From Azospirillum brasilense (GTDB lineage: Bacteria; Pseudomonadota; Alphaproteobacteria; Azospirillales; Azospirillaceae), in NCBI RefSeq assembly GCF_022023855.1, contig NZ_CP059449.1, positions 2,464,001 to 2,528,000 on the forward strand: a stretch of 64,000 nucleotides of DNA, read 5' to 3'. Shown here one piece after another: positions 9,103-18,300 of the stretch (the stretch's first letter is position 1; every line of letters begins with the position of its first letter). The position numbers were made by a program, and so were the translations under genes. The notes under the pieces are model-generated. The model searched no databases. It was given only the letters and a program-made list of their open reading frames with translations, and was not told the origin of the DNA.

Positions 9103-9723
9103 TTCCTTGACCAGCAGCACAGCCTGGGTCCGGCTGCCCACACCGAGCGCCTTCAGCACGCCGGTGACGTGGGTCTTGACGGTGGACAGGTTCAGGCCCA
9201 GCCGCTCCCCGATCTCCTGGTTCGACAGCCCCTGGGCCAGCAGGTCGAGAACCTCCAGCTGGCGGCGGGTCATGCCGTCGAAGACGCTCGGCTCATGCGG
9301 CTTCGCCGCAGCCGGCGTCTGGGCGATCCCCGGCATGCCGAGCACCGGCGGAACGTAGGACCCGCCGGCCATGACCAGCCGCAGGATGTTCACGACCAGA
9401 ACGTCGTCGGTGGACTTCGGGATGAAGGCCCGCACACCGCGCGACAGCACGGCGCGCATCTCGTCCGGCGAATCGATCATCGAGAAGACGACGACCGGCA
9501 CCGGCGCCACGCGCTTCACCACCGCCTCCACATCGTCCAGCCCACCGAGGCCCGGCATGCGCAGGTCCATGATGACGAGGTCGTAAGGTCCTTGGTCCAG
9601 CAGTTGCGTCAGTTGGCCGAAGCTGGTCGCCGCCGCCACGTTGGCCTGTTCGTCCAACTCACCGACCAGATGGGTCAGGCCACTGCGAACGATGGAGTGA
9701 TCGTCGGCGATCAATACCTGCAT
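9079..9723 (-). CDS. NarL/LuxR-family response regulator
   Basis: 214 residues from the ATG at 9723. The receiver domain has the acidic pair (VLIADDH), phospho-acceptor Asp (YDLVIMDLRMP) and conserved Lys (AFIPKST). The C-terminal LuxR-type HTH spans MTRRQLEVLDLLAQGLSNQE to NLSTVKTHV. It binds DNA when phosphorylated. It is encoded convergently to the PilJ kinase with overlapping 3' ends (9079-9102). HDLKQPLQ-type kinases frequently pair with NarL-type regulators, so partnership is likely but inferred from position. Confidence 0.9.
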   Translation of the reverse strand: MQVLIADDHSIVRSGLTHLVGELDEQANVAAATSFGQLTQLLDQGPYDLVIMDLRMPGLGGLDDVEAVVKRVAPVPVVVFSMIDSPDEMRAVLSRGVRAFIPKSTDDVLVVNILRLVMAGGSYVPPVLGMPGIAQTPAAAKPHEPSVFDGMTRRQLEVLDLLAQGLSNQEIGERLGLNLSTVKTHVTGVLKALGVGSRTQAVLLVKESGRDRLV

Positions 9724-9914
9724 GACAACCCTGCTTCGGCGGAGGCGGCTGGTGGAGACGACCCAATAGGACAGGGTCCGCTGGGACCGGACCGGACTCG
9801 GTCGTCTCAAACCAAAGTGCGGCTTCCGGTATGAACCTCATACGCCGACAGGAGGTTTCATGCCACAATTGATGCATGATTCCGCAATGCCGCGCGTGCT
9901 TCTGCCGCAGATGC

Positions 9915-9943
9915 GAAAAAGGCGCCGCGGAGGCGGCGCCCTT
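9915..9943 (-). terminator. Rho-independent terminator of the OmpA gene
   Basis: Perfect arms GGCGCCGC and GCGGCGCC around GGAG (9921-9940), followed on the minus strand by TTTTT. It lies about 55 bp after the stop codon of the OmpA-family gene. Confidence 0.75.
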
Positions 9944-9997
9944 CTCCCGATCCTGACCGTGCCGACCGGCCCCGAACGGGACCGGCGGCCTACCGGA

Positions 9998-11038
9998 TCA
10001 CTGCACGCGGATGAGGATCTGCGCGCGGCGGTTCGACGGTTCGCGGACGTTCGCACCGGTGTTCACCAGGAGCTGGGTTTCGCCCTTGCCCTCAACGGTG
10101 ATCTGGTTGGCGGCGACGCCCTTGCCGACCAGCGCGTTCTTCACCGCGTCGGCGCGGCGCAGCGAGAGCCGCTGGTTGTAGGCCGGCGAGCCCGAGGTGT
10201 CGGTGTGGCCGACCACATGGATGCTGACCGCCCGCACCTGACCGGCCGAGGCGGCGGCATCGCCGATGATCTTGTCGGACGCCGCGGTGATGTTGGCCTT
10301 GTCCCAGTCGAAGAACACCAGATACTCCGACTGCGGCTGCGCCTGCACCGGAGCCGCCGGAGCGATGGGGGCCGCCGCGGGGGCCGCCGCCGGGGCGCCG
10401 AAGGTGTAGCGCAGGCCGGCCATGATGGTGTGGTTCTGGTACTCGCCCTTCACAGTGGAGCTGGCGAGGCCGGCCGGGCCGCCCAGATCGAACTTCGGAT
10501 CGAGCGTCGCGAAGTAGCGGTAATCCAGCGTCAGGGCCAGGTTCTGGCTCAGGGCGTAGGACACGCCGGCGATGCCCTGGTAGGCGAACACCCAGTCGCG
10601 GTCATCGAAACCGCCGAGATCCAGACGGACCTGGGCGATACCGGCGCCGACGCCGATGTAGGGCGTGAAGGCGGTTCCGGTGTTGATGTCGTACAGGACG
10701 TTGCCCATGAAGGCGAGCGAGCTGGCCTTGCCGCCCAGACCGTTCACCGCCGCGTTGGAGCTGTCGGTGCTGTCGATCGCGTTGCGCCAGCGCCAAGCGA
10801 ACTCCAGCTCGGCGCGTGGGCCGGCGGCGGTCGCGTAGCCGGCGGAGATGTCGCCGATGCCGCCCAGCTTGAAGCTGGTGCTGGCGTCCGTCGGAGTGTT
10901 CTCGAAGCGCAGATCGGCATCGCGCGTCCAGTTCACGCCGGCGCCGGCGCCGACGTAAAAGCCCTCGGTCGCGGCCATGGCGGCGGTCGGCAGCATCGCC
11001 GCGAGCGCCGTTCCGAGCAGAATCCCACGCAGAGTCAT
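9998..11038 (-). CDS. OmpA-family outer membrane protein
   Basis: 346 residues from the ATG at 11038, preceded by AAAGGA. A signal peptide (about 1-22, ending AMA) leads into an eight-strand OmpA-like beta-barrel (GFYVGAGAGVNW onward) of about 190 residues. Then comes an Ala/Pro-rich linker and an OmpA/MotB peptidoglycan-binding domain with GHTDTSG and SNRRAQILIRV. It should anchor the outer membrane to peptidoglycan. It is monocistronic, with its own terminator at 9915-9943. Confidence 0.9.
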   Translation of the reverse strand: MTLRGILLGTALAAMLPTAAMAATEGFYVGAGAGVNWTRDADLRFENTPTDASTSFKLGGIGDISAGYATAAGPRAELEFAWRWRNAIDSTDSSNAAVNGLGGKASSLAFMGNVLYDINTGTAFTPYIGVGAGIAQVRLDLGGFDDRDWVFAYQGIAGVSYALSQNLALTLDYRYFATLDPKFDLGGPAGLASSTVKGEYQNHTIMAGLRYTFGAPAAAPAAAPIAPAAPVQAQPQSEYLVFFDWDKANITAASDKIIGDAAASAGQVRAVSIHVVGHTDTSGSPAYNQRLSLRRADAVKNALVGKGVAANQITVEGKGETQLLVNTGANVREPSNRRAQILIRVQ

Positions 11039-11461
11039 TTTCTTCTTTCCTTTGTGCACGGCGTTGCCGGGGCTGTCGACGCGAACCGTTCGAAGGGCGG
11101 GTGTCTGGTGCCTCCAGCCTTCGATCGGGCGAGCCCGCCGCATTCCGTCGGCGGTTGAAACGTCATGACTTCGAGATATCAGCTACCACCCACCGTCACA
11201 AGTCCTCTGCGACAAGATGCACAGAGATGTTGCATTTCTGCATTACCCGAACGTTCGTCGCACTCTTCATATTCCTTCGAGAACAAAGCAATCGCACGCC
11301 GAATTCTTCCTAATCCCATTGGATGGGAGGCATGACCTTTGGGGTATGTTTGCGGTTAGCACAAACAAACCCAGACACACAAAAGCACCCCGCCTTCGGC
11401 AGGGGCACACACCCACAACGTCATCGGTAAGAGGCCGGCGCAACCGGCGCCGGCGTCCCGT
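11039..11461. other. 423-bp intergenic region upstream of the OmpA gene
   Basis: AT-richer than its surroundings. It must hold the OmpA promoter, but I cannot point to a convincing -35/-10 pair. The only defined element I see is the hairpin at 11385-11406 belonging to the next gene. Confidence 0.5.
11385..11406 (-). terminator. probable terminator of the 71-residue gene
   Basis: A hairpin of the type GCCCCTGCC-GAA-GGCGGGGTGC with one mismatch, followed on the minus strand by TTTT. It lies about 55 bp beyond the stop codon at 11462. Confidence 0.5.
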
Positions 11462-11677
11462 TCAGTCCTGCGGTTCGGCGACCGTTTCGAACTGGGTGGG
11501 GTCAAGAAGGGCAGAAACGGCCAGGGTTTTCAGAGTCTTGTGGTCGTCGGACCGCTGAAGCTGGGCGTGCTGGGTGCCCAACCCGTCCTTGCGGATGGCG
11601 ATCACCTGCCAGATGCCACCGCCGGGACCCAGTTTGCGGAAAATCTGGCCTTCGACGACTTCGCGCTTTCTGCGCAT
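11462..11677 (-). CDS. small protein of unknown function (71 aa)
   Basis: Starts at an ATG at 11677 with a GGAG ribosome-binding site 8 nt upstream, which decides this start over a longer frame from 11737. The product is basic at its N-terminus (MRRKREVVEGQIFRK) with a beta-like middle (GIWQVIAIRKDG) and no signal peptide or membrane segment. I do not recognise the family. A downstream hairpin and a clear ribosome-binding site support it as a real gene. It diverges from the 83-residue gene. Confidence 0.55.
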   Translation of the reverse strand: MRRKREVVEGQIFRKLGPGGGIWQVIAIRKDGLGTQHAQLQRSDDHKTLKTLAVSALLDPTQFETVAEPQD

Positions 11678-11838
11678 ATCCGATCTCCAAAACCCAAAAA
11701 CGTCAAACCCGCCAACCTTGCGGATACGGCGGACCATTCAAACACCAAACCGCCCCCGGTTGGCGAGTGTCCGTTGTGCGCGCCACGCATACCGAAGCCG
11801 TGATGTAGCGGTGCTGCAACAACCCCCTTCGCACCTGC

Positions 11839-11864
11839 GGAACAAACCTCCGATCCAGCGTGTT
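11839..11864 (+). promoter_or_regulatory. EcfG-type promoter candidate (83-residue gene)
   Basis: GGAAC (11839-11843), 17 bp, TGTT (11861-11864). The match is as good as at the other four sites, but the predicted transcript would start only a few bases before the ATG at 11874, so either the mRNA is nearly leaderless or the match is chance. Confidence 0.35.
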
Positions 11865-11873
11865 GATACCGTC

Positions 11874-12125
11874 ATGAAAATCGATCACGACGTGCTCCTG
11901 TTCGCGACCCGCCTCGTGGAAGAACTGGGCGAGTCCGCCATCCGCATCAGCCGTGTCCGCCTCGTCGAACTCACGGCTGCGAACAACCTGCGCGCCGCCG
12001 CCTTCTGGCGCGACGTGATGAACACCTCGGAGAGGCTTCTGGCGGAGCGCTCCCCGGCTTTGGCCCCTCCTCCGACGTCCCCTCCAATGGCTCCTTCGAT
12101 GACGGCGCAGCCGGCCACCCTCTGA
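11874..12125 (+). CDS. small protein of unknown function (83 aa)
   Basis: The ATG at 11874 opens an 83-residue protein with an amphipathic helical first 60 residues (MKIDHDVLLFATRLVEELGE and a further helix to LLAERS) and a Pro/Ala-rich tail. No known motif, signal or membrane segment. No Shine-Dalgarno is visible, and an EcfG-like promoter ends 10 bp before the ATG. A strong terminator follows at 12153-12183. The coding call rests on frame, amphipathic pattern and flanking signals. Confidence 0.5.
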   Translation: MKIDHDVLLFATRLVEELGESAIRISRVRLVELTAANNLRAAAFWRDVMNTSERLLAERSPALAPPPTSPPMAPSMTAQPATL

Positions 12126-12152
12126 ACTACACCGCAGGCACCACGCCACGCA

Positions 12153-12183
12153 AAAGGCCCGGCGGTTTCCCGCCGGGCCTTTG
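12153..12183. terminator. bidirectional Rho-independent terminator
   Basis: AAAGGCCCGGCGG and CCGCCGGGCCTTT pair perfectly around a TTTC loop. A and T runs flank the stem, so it can serve both the 83-residue gene and the convergent livK-like gene. Confidence 0.8.
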
Positions 12184-12239
12184 CACGACTTCGTTTCCCT
12201 GCGGAAACCAGATCGTACGTCCGGGACGTTGGCCCCGGC

Positions 12240-13340
12240 TTACTTGACCTGGGCGTACTGGCCGTTGTTCCAGCGGTACCAGACATAGGCCGGCGAGGTC
12301 ACGTCGCCCTTGGCGTCGAAGCCGATCTTGCCAATCACCGTGTTGTAGCTGTTCTTGCGCAGAACGTCGGCGATCTTGGCCGAGTCGGTCGAGTTGGCCT
12401 GCTTAGCCGCCTCCGCCCAGATCTGCAGGGCGGCGTAGGTGTAGAGGGTGTAGCCCTCCGGCTCATAGCCAGCCTTGCGGAACTTCTCCACGGCTTCCTT
12501 GGCTTCCGGCATCTCGCGCGGATCCGGACCGAAGGTCATCATGGTGTTCTCGCCGGCCGGACCGGTGATCGCCCAGTACTCGTTGGTCACCAGCGCGTCG
12601 CCCGACACGATCGGAGCGTTCAGGCCCTGATCCTTCATCTGGCGGGCCAGCAGGCCGGCCTCGGTGTGGTAGCCACCGACATAGACGACGTCGACGGCCT
12701 CCTGCTTCAGCTTGGACACCAGCGCCGAGTAGTCCTTCTCACCCGCCGTGTAGGCTTCGTAGACCTTCTCCTTCTGGCCGCCGGCGTTCAGCGCCTTCTG
12801 CGTCTCGTCGGCGAGTCCCTTACCGTAGGCCGACTTGTCGTGCAGGATCGCGACGTTCTTGCCCTTGTAGTTGTCGAGCAGATACTTGCCGGCGATCTGG
12901 CCCTGCTGGTCGTCACGGCCGCAGACGCGCAGAACGTTCTTCAGGCCCTGCTCGGTCAGCTTCGGGTTGGTCGAGGCCGGGGAGATCTGCAGGACGCCTT
13001 CTTCGGCATAGACCTGCGAGGCCGGGATCGAGGAGCCCGAGCAGAAGTGGCCGGCGACGAACTTGACGCCCGCCTTGGCGAGCTGGTTCGCCACGGCGAC
13101 GGCCTGCTTCGGGTCGCAGGCGTCGTCGCCCACTTCCAGCTTCAGCTTCTGGCCCAGGACACCGCCGGCGGCGTTGAGGTCGGCAACCGCCTGCTCCATG
13201 CCCTTCTTCATCTGCTCGCCGAAGGTGGCGTACTGGCCGGTGATCGGGCCGGCGGTCGCCACCGCGATGTCGGCCTTCGCCACCGAGGCGGTCATAGCGG
13301 TCGCCGCAACCGCAACGAGGAGGGAAAGCTTGTAGTTCAT
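12240..13340 (-). CDS. livK: periplasmic branched-chain amino acid binding protein
   Basis: 366 residues: signal peptide (about 1-23, cleavage after VAKA) and a periplasmic-binding fold type I of the LivJ/LivK family (IAVATAGPITGQYATFGEQM, HFCSGSSIPASQVY). A disulfide-like Cys pair is at DDACDP and HFCSG. It delivers leucine, isoleucine, valine or related amino acids to LivHMGF; exact specificity is not readable. It is the last gene of the locus, separated from the DUF6867 gene by 173 bp, and ends at a strong terminator. Confidence 0.92.
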   Translation of the reverse strand: MNYKLSLLVAVAATAMTASVAKADIAVATAGPITGQYATFGEQMKKGMEQAVADLNAAGGVLGQKLKLEVGDDACDPKQAVAVANQLAKAGVKFVAGHFCSGSSIPASQVYAEEGVLQISPASTNPKLTEQGLKNVLRVCGRDDQQGQIAGKYLLDNYKGKNVAILHDKSAYGKGLADETQKALNAGGQKEKVYEAYTAGEKDYSALVSKLKQEAVDVVYVGGYHTEAGLLARQMKDQGLNAPIVSGDALVTNEYWAITGPAGENTMMTFGPDPREMPEAKEAVEKFRKAGYEPEGYTLYTYAALQIWAEAAKQANSTDSAKIADVLRKNSYNTVIGKIGFDAKGDVTSPAYVWYRWNNGQYAQVK

Positions 13341-13374
13341 AGTTTCGTTGGCTCCCTGTTATGAGTCGTACGCC

Positions 13375-13424
13375 GGCCCCGCCGGGGCCTTTTCACCGGT
13401 CCCCCAAGGGCTGGGGGCGCCGGT
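13375..13424. other. GC-rich hairpins between DUF6867 gene and livK
   Basis: GGCCCCGCCGGGGCC (13375-13389) is a self-complementary stem, and a second stem of CCCCC/GGGGG type follows. On the livK strand there is no T run after them, so they look less like a terminator than an mRNA element that could protect or uncouple the abundant binding-protein message. Confidence 0.3.
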
Positions 13425-13513
13425 GCCGACAAGGTTCCACTATAGTCCGATCATCGCCAAGTGCGACAGTTTCACCCGCGTCCTGGTCGCGATCGGACCC
13501 ATGGAATTCGCAA

Positions 13514-13872
13514 TCACTGGGCGAGCGTTCCGCCGACGCGCTCGCGCCAGCCGAATGGTCCCGAACGCTCATACAGCCAAGGATACTGGGACACCATCCG
13601 GCGCGCCATCGAAATGCGGTACGTGGTCAGGGTGATCGCGCCGATCACCAGGGTGTGCACCACGAATCCATACACCGACAGGAGCTGGCCGCCGAACAGG
13701 CCCCAGACCAGGAACCGGTCGCCCAGCCCCAGCAGGATGGAGTAGGCGATGGCGCTCGACAGCGGCTTCCAGCCTTCGGCCAGGGTCTGGCCGGTCAGAA
13801 CGCCGCAGCCGCCGAACACCAGGACCGTCAGGCCCAGGAAGACCGGCAGAGAGGACCCGAGAACGCCGTCCA

Positions 13873-13873
<1 letters not shown>
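13514..13873 (-). CDS. DUF6867 family membrane protein of the liv locus
   Basis: 119 residues with three hydrophobic helices (about 9-30, 42-65 and 68-90) and a charged C-terminus. It matches the small alphaproteobacterial DUF6867 family commonly encoded beside LIV transporters. The ATG overlaps the livF stop by one base (TGATG), implying translational coupling. Function is unknown; position suggests an accessory role for the transporter. Confidence 0.75.
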
Positions 13874-14583
<710 letters not shown>

Positions 14584-14586
14584 GGC

Positions 14587-15471
14587 TCAGGCCCCCTCCT
14601 CGGCTCGCTTGGCGACCTCCGGCAGGTCGGCCCTGACCTCCGGCGGCAGTTCCTCGTCCTCTTCCTCGCCCAGATAGGCGCGGATCACCGCCGGGTCGTT
14701 CTTCACGAAGGCCGGATCGCCGTCGGAGATCTTCCGCCCGTAATCCAGCACCACGACATGGTCGGAAATGCTCATCACCACGCTCATGTCATGCTCGATC
14801 AGCAGGACGCCGATCTTGTGCTCGTCGCGGATGTAGGTGAGCAGATCGGCCAGTTCGCCCGACTCGCGCGGGTTAAGACCCGCCGCCGGCTCGTCCAGGC
14901 AGAGCATCACCGGCTCCGTGCACATGGCGCGGGCAATCTCCAGTCGGCGCTGGGCGCCGTAGGGGAGATTGCCGGCCTCCCAATCCGCGAATTCCAGAAG
15001 GCGGACGCGGTCCAGCCAATATTTGGCCAGATCGACCGCCTCCCGCTCCGTCCTGGTGTAGGACGGCAGGCCGAGCAGGCCGGCGATGGAGAAGCCCGAG
15101 GCGCGGATCAGCTTGTTGTGCTGGGCGACGATCAGGTTCTCCAGGACGCTCATGCCGCCGAACAGGCGGATGTTCTGGAAGGTGCGGGCGACGCTGGCCT
15201 TCTGCGAGATGCGGTAGCCCGGCATCCGCTCCAGCAGGAACTCCTTCCCGTTGGCGTGGCGCAGCGTCAGCCGGCCCACCGTCGGGGTGTAGAAGCCGGT
15301 GATGCAGTTGAACAGCGTGGTCTTGCCGGCGCCGTTCGGGCCGATGATCGCGGTGATCTCGCCGTTGTTGGCCGAGAAGGAGACGTCGTTGACCGCCACC
15401 AGCCCGCCGAAGCGCATGGTGAGGTGTTCGACCGTCAGCAGGGGCGTGGTGGTCATGGATTGTGTCGTCAT
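14587..15471 (-). CDS. livG: branched-chain amino acid ABC transporter ATPase LivG
   Basis: 294 residues. Walker A (GPNGAGKTT), the LivG-type insert with QNIRLF, an ABC signature region (LPYGAQRRLEIARAM), Walker B (MLCLDEPAAGL) and the C-terminal extension are present. The signature LPYGAQ replaces LSGGQ, which is normal for LivG. The ATG at 15471 shares one base with the livM stop (TGATG). The C-terminus is acidic (GEEEDEELPPE). Confidence 0.94.
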   Translation of the reverse strand: MTTQSMTTTPLLTVEHLTMRFGGLVAVNDVSFSANNGEITAIIGPNGAGKTTLFNCITGFYTPTVGRLTLRHANGKEFLLERMPGYRISQKASVARTFQNIRLFGGMSVLENLIVAQHNKLIRASGFSIAGLLGLPSYTRTEREAVDLAKYWLDRVRLLEFADWEAGNLPYGAQRRLEIARAMCTEPVMLCLDEPAAGLNPRESGELADLLTYIRDEHKIGVLLIEHDMSVVMSISDHVVVLDYGRKISDGDPAFVKNDPAVIRAYLGEEEDEELPPEVRADLPEVAKRAEEGA

Positions 15472-16989
15472 CACTTCGCGCTCCCCCCGGCGATGCCCTG
15501 GCCGCCGGCGGCGGCGGTGCCCGCGGCGGGGCCGCCGGCTCCACCCTTGGGACGGCCGTGCAGGAGGATGGTCGGATCGCGGTGGGCCAGCAGGCCGCGC
15601 GGACGCCACAGCATGATCAGCACCATGCCCATGCCGAACGCCAGCATGCGGTAGTCGGCCAGTTCACGGAAGGCTTCCGGCAGGCCGATGACCAGCAGGG
15701 ACGCCACGACGACGCCGATCTGGCTGCCCATGCCGCCCAGCACCACGATGGCGAGGATGATCGCCGATTCGATGAAGGTAAAGCTCTCCGGGCTGATGAA
15801 GCCCTGCCGGGTGGCGAAGAAGGACCCGGCGAAACCGCCGAACATCGCCGCGATGGCGAAGGCCGCCAGCTTCATGTTCGTGCGGTTGATGCCCAGCGAG
15901 GCGCAGGCGATGTCGTCCTCGCGCAGCGCCTCCCAGGCGCGGCCCAGCGGCAGCTTGCGGACGCGCATGGTGAACAGGTTCACCACCAGGGCCAGCACCA
16001 GGATCAAGTAATAAAGGAAGACGATGCGGTGCAGCGGGCTGAACTCCAGGCCGAACATCTCGTGGAAGGCCGCGGTGCCCTCCGCCGGAGTCCGCGTGAA
16101 GTCGGCGAGGCCGAAGAAGCTCGGGCGCGGAATGCCGGAGATGCCGTTCGGGCCCCCGGTGAACTGGTACCAGTTGATCAGGATGATGCGGATGATCTCG
16201 CCGAAGCCCCAGCGTCACGATGGCGAAATAGTCGCCGCGCAGACGCAGGACCGGAAAGCCCAGCAGAACGCCCGACATCGCCGCGAGGAAGCCGGCCAGC
16301 GGCAGGCAGACCCAGAAGCTGAAGCCGAAGTAATGGGCCAGCAGCGCGTAGGAGTAGGCGCCCACCGCGTAGAAGGCCACATAGCCGAGGTCGAGCAGCC
16401 CGGCGAGGCCGACCACGATGTTCAGCCCCCAACCCAGCATGATGTAGGTCAGCAGCAGGATGCCGATGTCCAGCAGCTGGCGGTCGGCGAGCGGCGTGAA
16501 CGGGAAGGCGAGCGCCACGACCACGGCGATCGGACCGAGCCAGCGCGAGGCGTGCTGCACCTGGGCGGCGATGTGGTCCATCCGCTTGTCGCGCTCCGCC
16601 TGCGACAGCTTGGAGCGGCCGGTGCGGATCGCCAGGATGGCGCGGATCGCGATAACGGCACCACCGGCGATCAGGATGACCCGCAGGGCCTCCGTCGGCA
16701 TGGCGATGAAGAAGCCCGCCGCGGTGGCGGCAGCGGCCAGTACCAGGACGGTGACCGCATGGCCCTCGCGGATCAGGCAGAGGCCGAGACGGCCGAGGAA
16801 GACCAGACCGACGGCGGCGGCCACCTCGTTCCAGCGGGTCTCCAGCCCGAGGCCGGTGGGACGGTCCACCGTGCGCAGGCCGACCAGCGGAATCGTCAGG
16901 AGAAGGGCGACGAAGGCGGTCATCGCCGCCTCCTTCAGGATCGCGGGCCAGGCGATGGCCCGCGGCGAAGACATGGAAATCGCGGTCAT
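15471..16989 (-). pseudogene. livM: LivM permease, frameshifted as sequenced
   Basis: From the ATG at 16989 the N-terminal membrane region and the first part of the permease domain read through [10 protein letters not shown] run of four C on the plus strand at 16207-16210 (GGGG in the gene) then shifts the frame. Removing one G restores [11 protein letters not shown], the EAA-like loop of LivM. The second frame continues through [20 protein letters not shown] to the stop at 15471. A corrected gene would encode 505 residues, long for LivM because of the extra N-terminal helices seen in alphaproteobacteria. All other subunits are intact. Confidence 0.88.
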
Positions 16990-16993
16990 GGCC

Positions 16994-17899
16994 TCACACC
17001 TTCTCGATTTCCGGACGGCCCAGCAGGCCGGTCGGACGGAAGATCAGGACGAGCACGAGAATCGTGAAGGTCGCTACGTCTTTCCATTCGCTGCCCATGT
17101 AGCCCGACCAGAAGGCTTCGATCAGGCCGATGACCACGCCGCCCAGCATCGCGCCCGGCAGCGAGCCGATGCCGCCGAGCACCGCGGCGGTGAAGGCCTT
17201 AACGCCGGCCAGGAAACCGATGTAGAAGTCGATCACGCCGTAGATCAGCAGAACCATCATGCCCGCCACCGCGGCCAGGGCGGCGCCCATGACGAAGGTC
17301 AGGGAGATGACGCGGTCGACGTTGACGCCCAGCAGGCCGGCCATCTTCTTGTCCTGCTCGCACGCGCGCTGGGCGCGGCCGAGCGAGGTGCGGGTGATGA
17401 GCTGGGTGAAGCCGTACATCAGGGCAATCGTGATGACGATCGTCGCCAGACGCACGTAGCTGACCGACACCGCCCCGTCCATCAGGGTCAGGTTGCCCGG
17501 CAGGATCGGCTGCAGCGGCTTGCTGCGGGCGCCCTGCAGGATCTGCACGTAGTTCTGCAGGAAGATCGACATGCCGATCGCCGAGATCAGCGGCGCCAGA
17601 CGCGGCGAGCTGCGCAGCGGGCGGTAGGCGATGCGCTCCACCGTCCATCCGTAGACGGCGGTGAACAGCATCGATGCGACCAGCATGACGAGAAGGGCCA
17701 GCGGAACCCAGGTGATCCCCAGGCTCCCGATGGCCAGAAAGGTGATGAGGGCCACGAAGGCGCCGATCATGTAGATCTCGCCGTGGGCGAAATTGATCAT
17801 GCCGATGATGCCGTACACCATCGTGTATCCGATCGCGATGAGGCCATAGATGGCGCCCAGCGACAGGCCATTGATCAACTGCTGAAGAAAATATTCCAT
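16994..17899 (-). CDS. livH: branched-chain amino acid ABC transporter permease LivH
   Basis: 301 residues from the ATG at 17899 ([20 protein letters not shown]), with about eight membrane helices and the LivH signature [20 protein letters not shown]. It forms the translocation path with LivM. The [16 protein letters not shown] stretch is the conserved cytoplasmic coupling region. It is the first gene of the locus, with about 400 bp of upstream sequence, and its stop lies 5 bp from the livM start. Confidence 0.94.
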   Translation of the reverse strand: MEYFLQQLINGLSLGAIYGLIAIGYTMVYGIIGMINFAHGEIYMIGAFVALITFLAIGSLGITWVPLALLVMLVASMLFTAVYGWTVERIAYRPLRSSPRLAPLISAIGMSIFLQNYVQILQGARSKPLQPILPGNLTLMDGAVSVSYVRLATIVITIALMYGFTQLITRTSLGRAQRACEQDKKMAGLLGVNVDRVISLTFVMGAALAAVAGMMVLLIYGVIDFYIGFLAGVKAFTAAVLGGIGSLPGAMLGGVVIGLIEAFWSGYMGSEWKDVATFTILVLVLIFRPTGLLGRPEIEKV

Positions 17900-18096
17900 T
17901 GTCTTACCTCGCCTCGGCGCGATGCGCAGGCTTCGGCGAGCGAGACAAGCGCGCTCGTACACCAGTCACGTGAAGTGCCACTCCCCGAATTGGCTTACCC
18001 GGGCTCTTGAGCGCGGGGCCAAGATTGTTGTGTGAGCGGAACGTTAGCCCAGCGGCTCTCAACAGAGCAAGAGGGCAAACCCGCACTCTATCTGCG

Positions 18097-18124
18097 GTAA
18101 TACCAATTTTCCGAGAATTTGCAA
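18097..18124 (-). promoter_or_regulatory. possible sigma-70-type promoter of the liv locus
   Basis: On the minus strand TTGCAA, 16 bp, TATTAC. It would give a leader of about 190 nt before livH. Moderate match only. Confidence 0.3.
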
Positions 18125-18192
18125 TATCGATTCATGTCAGTTCCGTGAACTTTGCGCTTGCCTTCTACCATAGCGAATGCATCGCATGAAAA

Positions 18193-18222
18193 AAGCCCTC
18201 TTCACTGTGGTGAAGAGGGCTT
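18193..18222 (-). terminator. Rho-independent terminator of the exported Ala/Lys-rich gene
   Basis: Perfect 13-bp arms AAGCCCTCTTCAC and GTGAAGAGGGCTT around TGTG, followed on the minus strand by a T run. Confidence 0.85.
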
Positions 18223-18300
18223 CGCAACAACTGTGCCACTGCTGCGATGCATGATGCCGGACAATCCATGACGTCCGGCATCACCATCGATACTGGCCGG

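Larger units (their letters stand above)
17900..18300. other. 401-bp intergenic region upstream of livH
   Basis: Holds the presumed liv promoter (18097-18124), a small stem GCTCT-CAAC-AGAGC at about 18055-18068 in the leader, and the terminator of the adjacent gene (18193-18222). No open frame here looks coding. Confidence 0.5.

Noticed and set aside
17980..18010. NtrC/sigma-54 type site upstream of livH
   Set aside because: A TGGCAC-like half is present on the minus strand but no GC lies at the -12 position.
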